A stretch of 64,000 nt of DNA from Thalassococcus halodurans (GCF_900108225.1 NZ_FNUZ01000001.1:620001-684000); one strand, 5' to 3'; numbered from the stretch's first letter, positions 17,583 through 27,317 are shown. A program made the numbers and translations. Notes: generated from the letters alone by a model not told the origin.

Positions 17583-19103
17583 CTAGTCCGTTACGATCAG
17601 CGACATGATGGCTTCCTGACTGGCCTCTTCGGCTGTCAGTTCGCCCACGAATGCGCCTTCGTTCATCACGTAAATTCTGTCACACATGCCCAAGAGCTCG
17701 GGCATCTCGGACGAAATCATCAGCACGCCTTTGCCCTGCGCGGACAGTTCGTTGATGATCCCGTAAATTTCAAATTTCGCGCCTACATCGATGCCGCGCG
17801 TCGGTTCGTCCAGAAACAGAACCTCGGGCTGGGCAAACAGCCATTTCGACAGCACGACCTTTTGCTGGTTGCCGCCCGACAGGTTCACAACCCGCTGGAA
17901 CACACCCGGCGTGCGGATGTTCAGCGCTTCACGGTACCGTTCGGCCACGCGGGTTTCTTCGGCCTCATTCAGGATTTGCCCGGTGGCCACACCCTGCAAA
18001 TTGGCAAGCGAGATATTGCGCTGGATCGTTTCATCCAGCAGCAGGCCCAGCGCCTTGCGGTCCTCGGTCACATAGGCCAGCCCCGCATCGATCGCGCGGC
18101 TGACGGTGCCGGTGTCTACCGGCGTGCCGTTCATTTCGACCTGACCGGAAATCTTCTGCCCGTAGGATTTGCCAAACAGGCTCATGGCCAGTTCGGTGCG
18201 CCCCGCGCCCATCAGGCCTGCCACGCCCACAACCTCGCCCGCGCGGACGGTCAGGTTCACGTCGCGGATCACCTGTCGGTCGGCATGCAGCGGGTGGAAT
18301 ACGTTCCAGTCCTTCACCTGCATCAACACATCGCCCGCCCGACGTTCGCGCGTCGGATAGCGCTGCGCCATGTCGCGGCCCACCATGTGGCGGACGATCC
18401 GGTCTTCGGTGATTTCGTCCTGACCGGCGATCATATCCGATACAGTCGCACCATCCCGGATCACGGTGATCTTGTCGGCCACACGGCGCACTTCGTTCAG
18501 CTTGTGACTGATGATGATCTGCGTGACGCCCTGCGCCTTCAGTTCCAGCATCAGGTCCAAAAGCGCCTGACTGTCGGATTCCGACAGGGCCGCTGTGGGT
18601 TCGTCCAAGATCAACAGACGCACTTCTTTCGACAACGCCTTGGCGATTTCGACCAATTGCTGTTTGCCGACGCCCAGTTTGTCGATCAGCGTACCCGGGG
18701 CTTCGCTAAGCCCTACCTTCTTTAGCAACTCCATCGTCCGGCGGTCGGTTTCGCGCCAGTTGATGACGCCGCCCTTGGCACGTTCGTTGCCCAGAAAGAT
18801 GTTCTCGGCAATCGACAGCAGGGGCACCAGCGCCAGTTCCTGATGGATAATGATGATGCCGCGCTCTTCGCTATCGGCGATGCCCGCGAATTGGGCCTGC
18901 GCGCCATCGTAATGGATTTCGCCGTCATAACTGCCTGCGGGATAAACCCCTGACAGGACCTTCATCAACGTCGATTTGCCTGCGCCATTTTCCCCGACAA
19001 GGGCAAGGATTTGTCCCTGTTCTACGGTCAGATCCACCTGATCCAGGGCTTTGACACCCGGGAATTCCTTGGTGATCCCGCGCATTTCCAGCAGCGCAGC
19101 CAT
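17583..19103 (-). CDS. gguA: Sugar ABC transporter ATPase with two nucleotide-binding domains, GguA type
   Basis: A 506-residue CUT2-type ATPase. The first NBD has Walker [10 protein letters not shown], signature-like [15 protein letters not shown] and Walker [12 protein letters not shown]. The second has the degenerate Walker [10 protein letters not shown] typical of this class, [15 protein letters not shown] and [15 protein letters not shown]. This matches GguA/XylG/MmsA and powers GguB. It is separated from chvE by an 81-base spacer that contains a strong hairpin, which may lower its expression relative to the binding protein. Confidence 0.93.
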   Translation of the reverse strand: MAALLEMRGITKEFPGVKALDQVDLTVEQGQILALVGENGAGKSTLMKVLSGVYPAGSYDGEIHYDGAQAQFAGIADSEERGIIIIHQELALVPLLSIAENIFLGNERAKGGVINWRETDRRTMELLKKVGLSEAPGTLIDKLGVGKQQLVEIAKALSKEVRLLILDEPTAALSESDSQALLDLMLELKAQGVTQIIISHKLNEVRRVADKITVIRDGATVSDMIAGQDEITEDRIVRHMVGRDMAQRYPTRERRAGDVLMQVKDWNVFHPLHADRQVIRDVNLTVRAGEVVGVAGLMGAGRTELAMSLFGKSYGQKISGQVEMNGTPVDTGTVSRAIDAGLAYVTEDRKALGLLLDETIQRNISLANLQGVATGQILNEAEETRVAERYREALNIRTPGVFQRVVNLSGGNQQKVVLSKWLFAQPEVLFLDEPTRGIDVGAKFEIYGIINELSAQGKGVLMISSEMPELLGMCDRIYVMNEGAFVGELTAEEASQEAIMSLIVTD

Positions 19104-19127
19104 AGTGCTGTCCTTCCTTCAATCACC

Positions 19128-19169
19128 CCCCAGGGCACGACCGGTGTTGGGGCCGGACGCACCATGGGG
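19128..19169 (-). promoter_or_regulatory. Intercistronic hairpin between chvE and gguA
   Basis: Complementary segments flank an 8-base loop (19145-19152): inner stem CCGG/CCGG, then a 6-bp segment GGCACG/CGCACC that contains wobble pairs on the RNA, then outer CCCC/GGGG, separated by small mismatches. It lies shortly after the chvE stop codon and is not followed by a U run on the minus strand. It fits an mRNA 3'-end stabiliser or partial terminator, which would favour the binding protein over the transporter. Confidence 0.55.
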
Positions 19170-19184
19170 AGAAACCTGTTTTGG

Positions 19185-20231
19185 TTACTTCAGCTGGTCA
19201 GCGGTGTAGTAACCGGAACCGAGGATGACCTCTTCCCAGTTCGACATGTCCACCGACACCGGCTCAAGCAGGTAGGACGGCACGATCTTGACGCCGTTGT
19301 TGTACGTCGAGGTGTCGTTGATTTCCGGCTCGCCACCTTTCAGCAGCGCCTCGACCATACCCACAGTCACACGCGCCAGTTCGCGGGTGTCTTTGAAGAC
19401 GGTCGAATACTGTTCACCCGCCAGCATGGATTTGATCGAACGGACTTCGGCATCCTGCCCGGTGACGATCGGCATTTTCAGATCGCCAGAGCCATAGCCC
19501 ACGCCCTTGAGGGACGAGATGATGCCAATGGACAGACCGTCATAAGGCGCCAGTACGCCGTGCACTTCGGCATCGGTATAATGGGCAGACAGCAGGTTAT
19601 CCATGCGTGCCTGTGCAACCGCACCGTCCCAGCGCAGGGTGCCAACAGTGTCCATGCCCATCTGGCCGGATACGATGTTGATCTCACCACTGTCGATCAG
19701 CGGCTGAAGCACGGACATCGCGCCATCATAGAAGAAATACGCGTTGTTGTCGTCGGGCGACCCGCCGAACAGCTCGACATTATACGGGCCATCGCCAAAG
19801 CGTTCTTTCAGACCATCGACAAGGCTGCTTGCCTGCTGAACGCCCACTTTGAAGTTATCGAATGTCGCGTAGTAGTCGACATATTCGCTGTCACGGATCA
19901 GGCGGTCATAAGCGATGGTTTTGATGCCTGCGAAATGCGCGTTTTCCAACGCGTTGGACAGCGTTGTGCCGTCAATCGCCGCGATGACCAGAACGTCGAC
20001 CCCATTGGTGATCATGTTTTCGATCTGCGCCAGCTGGTTCGGGATATCATCTTCGGCATACTGCAGGATGGTGTCATAGCCAGCTGCTTCGAACTGTTCG
20101 ACCATCGAGTTGCCGTCGGAAATCCAGCGCGACGAGGATTGGGTCGGCATCGCGATGCCAACGGTGTCAGCCATAGCCGCAAAGCCTGTCAGAGCCAGAG
20201 CCGAGCTGGTGAGCAATAGTTTCAAATTCAT
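19185..20231 (-). CDS. chvE: Multiple-sugar-binding periplasmic protein, ChvE type
   Basis: A 348-residue exported binding protein. I chose the ATG at 20231, preceded by GGAGGAG, because it opens a clean Sec signal peptide ([21 protein letters not shown]). The longer frame to 20342 is not credible. The mature start [19 protein letters not shown], with [39 protein letters not shown] and [14 protein letters not shown], is that of the ChvE/XylF sugar-binding family. It binds aldoses (L-arabinose, D-galactose, D-glucose, D-xylose in known members) for GguAB import. It is the first gene of the sugar operon and divergent from a GbpR-like regulator. Confidence 0.93.
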   Translation of the reverse strand: MNLKLLLTSSALALTGFAAMADTVGIAMPTQSSSRWISDGNSMVEQFEAAGYDTILQYAEDDIPNQLAQIENMITNGVDVLVIAAIDGTTLSNALENAHFAGIKTIAYDRLIRDSEYVDYYATFDNFKVGVQQASSLVDGLKERFGDGPYNVELFGGSPDDNNAYFFYDGAMSVLQPLIDSGEINIVSGQMGMDTVGTLRWDGAVAQARMDNLLSAHYTDAEVHGVLAPYDGLSIGIISSLKGVGYGSGDLKMPIVTGQDAEVRSIKSMLAGEQYSTVFKDTRELARVTVGMVEALLKGGEPEINDTSTYNNGVKIVPSYLLEPVSVDMSNWEEVILGSGYYTADQLK

Positions 20232-20344
20232 TTGGTTTCTCCTCCCAAGTCCATGACCACGCCTTGTCCGCATCGCTGGTCCCTCGCTCGGGTCGCGGGC
20301 GACTCGGCCCACTTCAGCGGTGCTGCGCGTCATGGCGGGCAATT

Positions 20345-20409
20345 TATGCCTCGCAGTGCATACCTGTAAAATTGACTAATGGGCATTTTGCATACCATAA
20401 GTGTTATGC
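20345..20409. promoter_or_regulatory. TATGC/GCATA repeats between chvE and gbpR: candidate LysR operator
   Basis: In the divergent region there are two interrupted palindromes with the same half-site: TATGC-N8-GCATA (20345-20362) and GCATA-N10-TATGC (20390-20409). GCATACC also recurs directly at 20358 and 20390. LysR regulators typically bind dyads of this size next to the promoter they control. Assignment to the adjacent GbpR-like protein is inferred from position. Confidence 0.5.
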
Positions 20410-20426
20410 AGATTTCAGGACGCCCC

Positions 20427-21344
20427 ATGCAGAACCTTAACCGCATCAAACCCAAGCATCTCGAACTGATGCTGAAGATCGACGAAACCCAGCAGCTACA
20501 GCTGGCGGCACGGGCCGTCGCCATTTCGCAGCCCGCCGCATCCCGCATTCTTGCGGATCTCGAGGCGCAATTGGGCAGTGACCTGTTCATCCGCCACCCC
20601 GCGGGGATGGAGCCGACGCCCGCGGGTCGCATCCTGCTGCGGCACGCACGCGTGGTTGTATCGGAACTGGGCACCATGTGGGATGAGCTGAACCACCTGC
20701 GCTCGGGGTCTTTGGGCGACGTGCGTGTGGGCGCGGTTACCGGCCCCGCTGTCGGGTGCCTGATGCCCGCCATACAAAGCATCCAACAGGACTATCCCGA
20801 TCTGCGCATCTCGGTGGACGTCGCCCCCTCCGCCACGCTGTTCCGCAAATTGGAAGAGGCGCACTATGATTTCATCATGGGCCGCACCACCCCCGGCTAC
20901 AAACGGACCGAGTTCCGCTTTCATCCCGGACGCACCGAAATCGTGTCGCTGATGGTGCACAAATCCCATCCCCTTGCCGGACAGGACCCCGTCGATCTGG
21001 CCGAACTGGCGGCCTATCCGTGGGTGATCCAGGAAGAGGGCTTTCCCATCCGCGAAGCGATCGAGAACGCCTTTCACAACAAGGGCGTTTCCGGCCCCAG
21101 CCGTGTGTTGAACACCTCGTCCCTGATCATCGCCCTGTCGCAAGTCGCCGAAGGGCAGGCCATTTCGCCCCAGACGAAAGAGGTGATGACGCTCCTGACC
21201 TCGCAGGAGATCGGCGCGAACCTGACCGAGTTGAAGACCAGCGCACCGGTGGTGGTGGCCCCCTACTTCGTCATTCAGGATTCACGCCGAAAACTGTCCC
21301 GCGCCGCAGAGCGGGTCCTGCACGAGGTACTGAAACGGATGTAA
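20427..21344 (+). CDS. gbpR: LysR-family regulator, GbpR type (galactose/arabinose operon)
   Basis: A transcriptional regulator with N-terminal helix-turn-helix (HLELMLKIDETQQLQLAARA, AISQPAASRILADLEAQLG) and a C-terminal type 2 periplasmic-binding-protein-like effector domain (about residues 90-290). I prefer the ATG at 20427 (MQNLNRIKPKHL), preceded by AGGA, because the earlier ATGs at 20379 and 20406 lack ribosome-binding sequences and would overlap the palindromic operator candidates. GbpR in Agrobacterium controls chvE and represses unless an inducing sugar is present. The same role is inferred here from the divergent arrangement. It converges with the aldehyde dehydrogenase gene. Confidence 0.88.
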   Translation: MQNLNRIKPKHLELMLKIDETQQLQLAARAVAISQPAASRILADLEAQLGSDLFIRHPAGMEPTPAGRILLRHARVVVSELGTMWDELNHLRSGSLGDVRVGAVTGPAVGCLMPAIQSIQQDYPDLRISVDVAPSATLFRKLEEAHYDFIMGRTTPGYKRTEFRFHPGRTEIVSLMVHKSHPLAGQDPVDLAELAAYPWVIQEEGFPIREAIENAFHNKGVSGPSRVLNTSSLIIALSQVAEGQAISPQTKEVMTLLTSQEIGANLTELKTSAPVVVAPYFVIQDSRRKLSRAAERVLHEVLKRM

Positions 21345-21349
21345 CCGGA

Positions 21350-22798
21350 TCAGATCGGGTAATGGACCGGACCGTCCTGCAATGTGATCCAGCGCAGTTC
21401 GGTAAACTCGGCCACGCCCCAGACACCGCCAAAACGGCCATAGCCCGATGCCTTGATGCCACCGAACGGCATTTGCGCTTCGTCGTGCACGGTGGGCGCG
21501 TTGACGTGGCAGATGCCGGATTCGATCCGCTTGGCCACAGCCATCGCCCGCATCACATCCTGGCCAAAGACCGCCGCCGACAGCCCGTATTCGCTGCTGT
21601 TGGCGATGCCCACGGCTTCGTCCACCGACCCTGCACGAATAACCGAGGTTACGGGGCCAAATGCCTCTTCGGTATAAATGCGCATTTCCGGTGTCACATG
21701 ATCCAGCGCGACCGCATTCATGATGGTCTGATCGCCACCGCCACCGATCATGACAGCGCCCTTATCGACCGCATCCTTGACCAGATCGCGCACACGGTCC
21801 GCCGCGCCTTGGTTCACCAGCGATCCCAAAGGCTCGATCCCGTCGCGGGGATCACCCGCGCGCAAGGATTCCACCTTTTTCGTGTAGGCTTCGACAAACT
21901 TGTCGCCAATGTCACCCACTGTGATGATGCGTTCGGTCGACATGCAAATCTGGCCTTGGTTCATGTACCCGCCAAAACCCGCCGCCGCGACGGCCGCGTC
22001 GATGTCTGCGTCATCCAGAATGATCATCGGGGCCTTACCGCCCAGTTCCAGCAGCGCAGGCTTCAGGTAGCGACCGCAGAGCTCGCCAATAATCTTGCCC
22101 ACGCGGGTCGAACCGGTGAAGTTCACACGGCGGATCGCGGGGTTCTTAACCAGCGCCTCAACAATCTGCGGCGCGTCGTTCGGATCATTGGAAATCGCGT
22201 TCAGCACACCGGCAGGGAAGCCCGCCTCGGCCACCGCTTCGACCACCAGCGCGTGAACGCGGGGGCACAGTTCGGACGTTTTCATGACAACCGTGTTGCC
22301 GCAGGCCAAAGGTGTAGCGATGGACCGCACCCCTAGGATCACCGGCGCGTTCCACGGCGCCATCGCCAGCACAACGCCCGCAGGCTGACGGATCGCCATT
22401 GCCAGTGAACCCGGACGGTTCGACGGGATGATCTCGCCCTTGATCTGGGTGGTCATTGCAGCCGCCTCGACCAGCATGTCGGATGCCAGTTTGACGTTGA
22501 AACCGGCCCAAGCCTCGGTCGCCCCAAGTTCCTCTTTCATCGCGGCGATAATGTCGCCTGCGCGGGCCTTCAGGTTTTCCGCCGCTGCCAGCAACTTCTC
22601 GCGCCGCACACCGGGCGAGGTCGTGGACCATTCGGGAAAGGCCTGCGCCGCTGCATCCACTGCGCGGTCCACATCGCTCAGGCTGGCCGCCGCCGCGTGG
22701 GTCACAACATCCCCTGTAATCGGGTTCGACCGCGTGAACTGTTTTCCGGTCTCGGACGGGACGAATTCACCATAAATATAAAGGTTCAGATCAGTCAT
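21350..22798 (-). CDS. NAD(P)-dependent aldehyde dehydrogenase
   Basis: A 482-residue aldehyde dehydrogenase superfamily enzyme. The ATG at 22798 (MTDLNLYIYGEFVPSE), preceded by AAAGAAC, removes an implausible extension that overlaps livF. The cofactor region (APWNAPVILGVRSIATPLACGN), VNFTGSTRVGK, LLELGGKAPMIILDDAD with the general-base Glu, and MNQGQICMSTERI with the catalytic Cys are present. PWNAPVILGVRSIA resembles vanillin/salicylaldehyde dehydrogenases, so an aromatic aldehyde is a reasonable guess. It is the terminal gene of the HAAT importer operon, suggesting that it oxidises an aldehyde derived from the imported compound. Confidence 0.87.
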   Translation of the reverse strand: MTDLNLYIYGEFVPSETGKQFTRSNPITGDVVTHAAAASLSDVDRAVDAAAQAFPEWSTTSPGVRREKLLAAAENLKARAGDIIAAMKEELGATEAWAGFNVKLASDMLVEAAAMTTQIKGEIIPSNRPGSLAMAIRQPAGVVLAMAPWNAPVILGVRSIATPLACGNTVVMKTSELCPRVHALVVEAVAEAGFPAGVLNAISNDPNDAPQIVEALVKNPAIRRVNFTGSTRVGKIIGELCGRYLKPALLELGGKAPMIILDDADIDAAVAAAGFGGYMNQGQICMSTERIITVGDIGDKFVEAYTKKVESLRAGDPRDGIEPLGSLVNQGAADRVRDLVKDAVDKGAVMIGGGGDQTIMNAVALDHVTPEMRIYTEEAFGPVTSVIRAGSVDEAVGIANSSEYGLSAAVFGQDVMRAMAVAKRIESGICHVNAPTVHDEAQMPFGGIKASGYGRFGGVWGVAEFTELRWITLQDGPVHYPI

Positions 22799-22820
22799 TT
22801 TACCCAGTTCTTTCGTTGGA

Positions 22821-23540
22821 TTAGGAAACAGCCCCGCCCAAAAAGGCGCGGACAACTTGTGGGTCGTTTTTCAGGTCTTCGGCCTTGCCGGACCCGATGA
22901 TGCGACCGGATTCGATCAGATAGGCGCGATCCGCCAAGGCCAGCGTCGCGCGCGCGTTTTGTTCGACGATCACAATCGTCAGGCCCTTGTCGCGGATGCC
23001 TTTCAGGGCGGCGAAGACCTCTTGCACCACAATCGGGGCCAGCCCGAGTGATGGCTCGTCCAACAACAACAGATCCGGCGACGACATCAGCGCACGGCCA
23101 ATGGCAACCATCTGCTGTTCACCGCCTGACATTGTGCCCGCGATCTGGGTACGGCGTTCGGCCAGTTTCGGGAACAGGGCAAAGACCTCTTCCTGCAACT
23201 GGTCCACCTTGGCCCGCGCCCGTTTCGGGTTCGCCCCAAGCAATAGGTTTTCCGCCACAGACAGGCCCGGAAAGATGCCGCGCCCTTCAGGAACCAGCGC
23301 AATGCCGTTTTCCACCAGTTCATGCGGCGAGCATTTGGTCAGGTCCAGACCGTGATAGTCCATCGTCCCAGACCCGATCCGCACACGACCCCCGATGGCA
23401 TTCAGAAGCGAAGACTTCCCCGCCCCGTTCGCGCCAAGGATCGCCACCATTTCATGATCGGTCACTTCGATCGACACACCATCCAGCGCGACGTGGCGGC
23501 CATAGCTGACGGTCAGATTTCGAACGTTAAGCATCTGCAC
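22821..23540 (-). CDS. livF: HAAT-type ABC transporter ATPase LivF
   Basis: A 239-residue ABC ATPase with Walker A GANGAGKSSLLN, the LivF-specific GRGIFPGLSVAENL, signature TMSGGEQQMVAIGRAL and Walker B LLLLDEPSLGLAP. It works with LivG, LivM and LivH to import a branched-chain amino acid, amide or aromatic acid. Its start overlaps the 3' end of livG by 14 bases. The substrate is not predictable from the ATPase. Confidence 0.93.
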   Translation of the reverse strand: MQMLNVRNLTVSYGRHVALDGVSIEVTDHEMVAILGANGAGKSSLLNAIGGRVRIGSGTMDYHGLDLTKCSPHELVENGIALVPEGRGIFPGLSVAENLLLGANPKRARAKVDQLQEEVFALFPKLAERRTQIAGTMSGGEQQMVAIGRALMSSPDLLLLDEPSLGLAPIVVQEVFAALKGIRDKGLTIVIVEQNARATLALADRAYLIESGRIIGSGKAEDLKNDPQVVRAFLGGAVS

Positions 23541-24255
23541 TGTCCCCCAGATAGGCCGCGATCACGCGCGGGTCGTTCAGGGCCGATTGCGTCGCTTCAT
23601 CGGCAATCAAACTGCCCGAATTCATGACGACCACACGCGGGCACAGCGCCCGCACCGCCTCCATGATGTGTTCGACCATCAGGATGGTCAGGCCGCTTTG
23701 GCTCAGTTCACGGATCAGGGCGATGCCTTGGGCCAGTTCCGTCGGGTTCAGACCTGCCAGCCACTCATCCAGCAACAGAACCTCGGGCTCGGCTGCCAAA
23801 GCGCGGGCCAGTTCAAGGCGCTTCTGGTCGATGTAGGTCAGCGACCCGGCATTTGCCGTGGCACGGTTGGCCAGACCTACACGGCTCAGCGCCGTCATAG
23901 CCGTATCCTTCGCCGCCTGCCCCCAGTGGGATTTCGCGCCGAAAACCGCCGTGATCATCACATTTTCCATCAGCGACAGCGACGGCAGAATGCGCACCAA
24001 CTGGAACGTCCGCGCCACCCCCGCGTGGGCGATCTGATCCGCCCGTTTGCCGGCCAGCGACACACCGTTCAGGCGGATGTCACCGGATGTCATGGGCAAC
24101 GCGCCCGAGATCAGGTTGATCAACGTGGTCTTGCCCGATCCGTTCGGCCCCAAGAGCCCGAGGATTTCACCCTGCTCCAGCGAAAACGACACGCCGTCCA
24201 CCGCCGTCAAACCGCCGAATTTCTTGGTCGCTTTGTCGATTGTCAGAAGGCTCAT
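23527..24255 (-). CDS. livG: HAAT-type ABC transporter ATPase LivG
   Basis: A 242-residue ABC ATPase: Walker A GPNGSGKTTLIN, GVARTFQLVRILPSLSLMEN (the LivG-type Q-loop segment), signature variant LTYIDQKRLELARAL where LSYGQQRRLEIARAL is usual, and Walker B VLLLDEWLAGLNPTE. The signature departs from the common SGGQ form, and the Walker B ends DEW rather than DEP. It overlaps livM by 4 bases (ATGA), so translation is coupled. Confidence 0.93.
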   Translation of the reverse strand: MSLLTIDKATKKFGGLTAVDGVSFSLEQGEILGLLGPNGSGKTTLINLISGALPMTSGDIRLNGVSLAGKRADQIAHAGVARTFQLVRILPSLSLMENVMITAVFGAKSHWGQAAKDTAMTALSRVGLANRATANAGSLTYIDQKRLELARALAAEPEVLLLDEWLAGLNPTELAQGIALIRELSQSGLTILMVEHIMEAVRALCPRVVVMNSGSLIADEATQSALNDPRVIAAYLGDSADA

Positions 24256-25163
24256 GCCGTTTCCTCCTTCTTGCCACGGCGCAGGCCTTCGATCCCGGCT
24301 AGCACACCGTTCGGGAAAAGGAAGACCACACCGATGAACAACGCACCAAGGAAGATCGGATAGACATCAGGGAAATGCGCCGACAGGTATTCAAAGGCCA
24401 GAAATAGCGGGATCGCGCCCAGTGCAGGCCCCCACAACCGGTTCGCCCCGCCGAACAACGCCATGATCACGGTCAGGAAACTGACGGTCGGATTGAACAC
24501 AATCGCGGGTTCCACATAGACCCAACGGGGCGATGCGATGGCACCAGCCAGCGTCAGGATCGTGGCAGACAGCACAAAGGCCATCAGCTTCATCCGTGCC
24601 AGCGGGATACCGGAATGGGCCGCCACAACCTCATCATCGCCGATCACGCGCAGGGCCAGACCCAGACGGCTGCGATTGATATAGGCGGTCAGGCCAATGG
24701 TGATCGCGGCCAAACCCAGCATCTGCCAATAGATGCCACGCGCGGTGATATCGACAAAGATATAGCGCCCCAGCGTGCCGTAGATGTTGATCTCGTACCA
24801 TGTGATCAGCTGGCGGATCAGTTCGGCCAGACCGAAGGAAAAGATCACAAAGTAAACGCCTGCCAGCCGCAGCGTCGACAGCCCCACAACCAACGCCATG
24901 GTCGCCCCCACGCCTGCTGTGATCAACAGGATCATCGGATAGGCCATAACCTCGTTCAGCATGGCGACGACATAGGCGCCAGCCCCGTAAAACGCGACGG
25001 TGGCCAGCGAAACATAGTGGGTCGGGCCCGAAAACATTGCCCAGGCCGAGGCCAGCGTGACATAGGTCACCATGCCGATCAAGAGACCCAGCGCATAGTC
25101 CGAGGCCACGAAAGGAACTGCCGCCAAAAGCGCCAGAGCAACGGGATAAATCACGTATTTCAT
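24252..25163 (-). CDS. livM: HAAT-type ABC transporter permease LivM
   Basis: A 303-residue hydrophobic permease with the family segments LASAWAMFSGPTHYVSLATVAFYGAGAY, FVIFSFGLAELIRQL and ALRVIGDDEVVAAHSGIPLARMKLMAFVLSA. It forms the membrane channel with LivH. It overlaps livG by 4 bases and follows livH by 3 bases. Confidence 0.93.
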   Translation of the reverse strand: MKYVIYPVALALLAAVPFVASDYALGLLIGMVTYVTLASAWAMFSGPTHYVSLATVAFYGAGAYVVAMLNEVMAYPMILLITAGVGATMALVVGLSTLRLAGVYFVIFSFGLAELIRQLITWYEINIYGTLGRYIFVDITARGIYWQMLGLAAITIGLTAYINRSRLGLALRVIGDDEVVAAHSGIPLARMKLMAFVLSATILTLAGAIASPRWVYVEPAIVFNPTVSFLTVIMALFGGANRLWGPALGAIPLFLAFEYLSAHFPDVYPIFLGALFIGVVFLFPNGVLAGIEGLRRGKKEETA

Positions 25164-25166
25164 GGC

Positions 25167-26030
25167 TCAGGCCTTTCCGAACAGGCCTTGGGGCCGGAAC
25201 AGCAAAACCAACAGGAAGATCGCGAATGTCGCCGCCAGCGTCAGACCCGGATCAATGGCGGTCGCCACAAATGTTTCGACCAGCCCCAGCAACAGACCCG
25301 CCGCCAGCGCACCGCCCACGTTGCCCACGCCGCCCATGATCACGATCACCAGCGCCTTCATGGTGAACACCACGCCTCCGCTTGCCGAAAACGTCTGGTA
25401 CATCGCCACGGTCGCCCCCGCTGTCGCGGCCAATGCTGTGCCCAAAGCAAACCCCTGACGGGCAACCTTATTCACATCCAAACCCACCAAAGGCGCGGAT
25501 GTCGGCGTTTGCGCCACGGCTCGCAGTGCAAGCCCCCATCGTGTTGTCGCCAACGCGATCACAAGCGCACCGCCTACGACCACGCAGATGCCCAAGGCGA
25601 TCAAGCGGTTCAGCGCGACGGTCACGCCAAAAATCGTCACACCCTTATCCAGATAGGAAATCGATGTGAAATTCGGGCCAAAAACCATCAGCAGCGCGCC
25701 CTGGATCAGGAACAACAACCCGAAGGTCGCAAGGATCGAGTCCACATCCAGCTTACCCCCGCTGGACCGCGCCACCAGCGGCTTCATCATCACGGTGTAG
25801 AGAAGGCTGCCAACCACATAGCCAACCGGCCCGATCAGCGCGACTGTCAGCAAGGGCGAGATGCCAAAGCCCTGCATCAGCGCCACAAGGATAAAAGCCG
25901 CCGCCAGCGTCAGTTCGCCGTAAGCAAGGTTCATGATGCGGGCGATGCCGTATTGCAGCGTCAGCCCCAGCGCCAGCAGCGCATACGTCCCGCCGAGCAC
26001 AAGCCCGAGGATAAGGATCGTGACAAACAT
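25167..26030 (-). CDS. livH: HAAT-type ABC transporter permease LivH
   Basis: An inner-membrane permease of 287 residues from the ATG at 26030 (MFVTILILGLVLGG). Upstream in-frame codons to 26081 cover the intercistronic hairpin and do not look coding. Family segments are GTYALLALGLTLQYGIARIMNLAYGELTLAAAF, ATTRWGLALRAVAQTPTSAPLVGLDV and VIVIMGGVGNVGGALAAGLLLGL. It pairs with LivM. Confidence 0.93.
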   Translation of the reverse strand: MFVTILILGLVLGGTYALLALGLTLQYGIARIMNLAYGELTLAAAFILVALMQGFGISPLLTVALIGPVGYVVGSLLYTVMMKPLVARSSGGKLDVDSILATFGLLFLIQGALLMVFGPNFTSISYLDKGVTIFGVTVALNRLIALGICVVVGGALVIALATTRWGLALRAVAQTPTSAPLVGLDVNKVARQGFALGTALAATAGATVAMYQTFSASGGVVFTMKALVIVIMGGVGNVGGALAAGLLLGLVETFVATAIDPGLTLAATFAIFLLVLLFRPQGLFGKA

Positions 26031-26053
26031 AAAGAAGTTTTCCTTGGAACCAT

Positions 26054-26079
26054 GGACCGCCCGACAGGTCAGGCGGACC
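26054..26079 (-). promoter_or_regulatory. Intercistronic hairpin between the HAAT binding-protein gene and livH
   Basis: Stem GGaCCGCC/GGCGGaCC (one A-A mismatch) with a 10-base loop lies between the binding-protein stop and the livH start, with no U run. This is the same placement as in the chvE and dctP operons. Confidence 0.5.
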
Positions 26080-26099
26080 ACATGTTTCAGTTCAGGTGA

Positions 26100-27317
26100 T
26101 TACCATTCCGGCTTGGGAATAACGGGGGCCGCAGCGCCCGCTTTGTCCGCCGGACCGACGCCTACAAAGGCACCGTTCTGCCACTGACCCACAGTCCACA
26201 GATCGCGCAGCTGGTTGTCCTCCAGCTTGACCTGACCGATCACCGTATCGAACGTGCCGCTGGACAGATCCGCTGCCAGATCACCATGATCCAGACCGAC
26301 GCGGCCAATCGCCTGTTCCAGCATCTCAAGCGATGCGAAGGTCACGGCACTGGCCCAGCTGTCCGGCGGGTTGCCGACAAAGGTGGTGTGGGCGTCGAAA
26401 TAGGCTTTGACGCTGTCGCTGGTGCCATCAACACCACCGATCGCCATCACGCCGTCGGCCTTGCCGTCCGCAATACCCGGATAGATCGGGAACGCGCCAC
26501 CGACAGAGATGTAAAAGACCTTGGGGTTGAAACCCATCGCCTGCGCGGTTTTGGTCATGCCAAAGCTGCCCGGCGGGTAGGAGAACGCGACAAAGCTGTC
26601 TGCGCCCGATGCCTGCGCTTCGGACATGATCGCGGCAAAATCGGATGTGCCCAGCGGATAGCTTTCGTCATAGACCAGTTCGAAACCGGCCTCTTCGAAT
26701 GCAGGGCGCGCGCCCTTGATCAGGTCGATGCCGAAACCGTCGGCAACGGACACCGCCGCGATCTTGTTGTTAATCGTGCCTGCGTCACGGGCCTGTGCCA
26801 GAACATCGACCAGACCGGTCGCATAGTCATGACCACCGCCCAGCATCCAGAAGCTACGGTCCCAACGGGCTGCGAATTCTGGTGCCTTGTCTGTCACCGC
26901 CGTCACCGCCAGTTGCGGATAGCCGAAGCGCGCCATCAGCGGTGCAATCGCAAGGTTCGCGCCCGTGCCCCACGGCGGCAGGATCAGGTCGACCTTGTCC
27001 TGCGATGCCAGACGTTCGATCGCGCGCACCAGATCTTCGTTCGACGACCGGTCGTCATATTCGACCACTTCGATCATCTTGCGCGACCCGTCGGGCATTT
27101 CGATGCCGCCTTCGCCGTTCACCTGATCCACCCAAAGGCGGTAGTTCGGCACGGTCGAAATCCCCGCACCCGTCGCGTTCGGGCCGGTCAGGGCCACCGC
27201 ATAGCCGATGGTGATTGTGTCGTCTGCCGCAGTCGCGTGACCCGCAGTCATGAAGGACGCCGCCGCCACCGCGAACGCCGTCGTGCACGCCTTGGCGTGT
27301 TTGAATAGATTAACCAT
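26100..27317 (-). CDS. HAAT-type periplasmic substrate-binding protein (LivK/AmiC-like)
   Basis: A 405-residue exported binding protein. The ATG at 27317, after GGGAGGAGAC, begins a Sec signal peptide (MVNLFKHAKACTTAFAVAAASFMTAGHATA). The mature part DDTITIGYAVALTGPNATGAG and ERLASQDKVDLILPPWGTGANL is the type I periplasmic-binding fold (LivJ/LivK, amide and urea binders). It delivers the solute to LivHMGF. An aromatic or amide substrate is plausible given the adjoining aldehyde dehydrogenase and AraC regulator, but unproven. It heads the operon. Confidence 0.88.
   Translation of the reverse strand: MVNLFKHAKACTTAFAVAAASFMTAGHATAADDTITIGYAVALTGPNATGAGISTVPNYRLWVDQVNGEGGIEMPDGSRKMIEVVEYDDRSSNEDLVRAIERLASQDKVDLILPPWGTGANLAIAPLMARFGYPQLAVTAVTDKAPEFAARWDRSFWMLGGGHDYATGLVDVLAQARDAGTINNKIAAVSVADGFGIDLIKGARPAFEEAGFELVYDESYPLGTSDFAAIMSEAQASGADSFVAFSYPPGSFGMTKTAQAMGFNPKVFYISVGGAFPIYPGIADGKADGVMAIGGVDGTSDSVKAYFDAHTTFVGNPPDSWASAVTFASLEMLEQAIGRVGLDHGDLAADLSSGTFDTVIGQVKLEDNQLRDLWTVGQWQNGAFVGVGPADKAGAAAPVIPKPEW

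Noticed and set aside
24615-26099. 494-codon plus-strand frame under livM/livH
   Set aside because: The product is dominated by Gln, His, Arg and Asp with no domain. It is the complement of hydrophobic permease codons.
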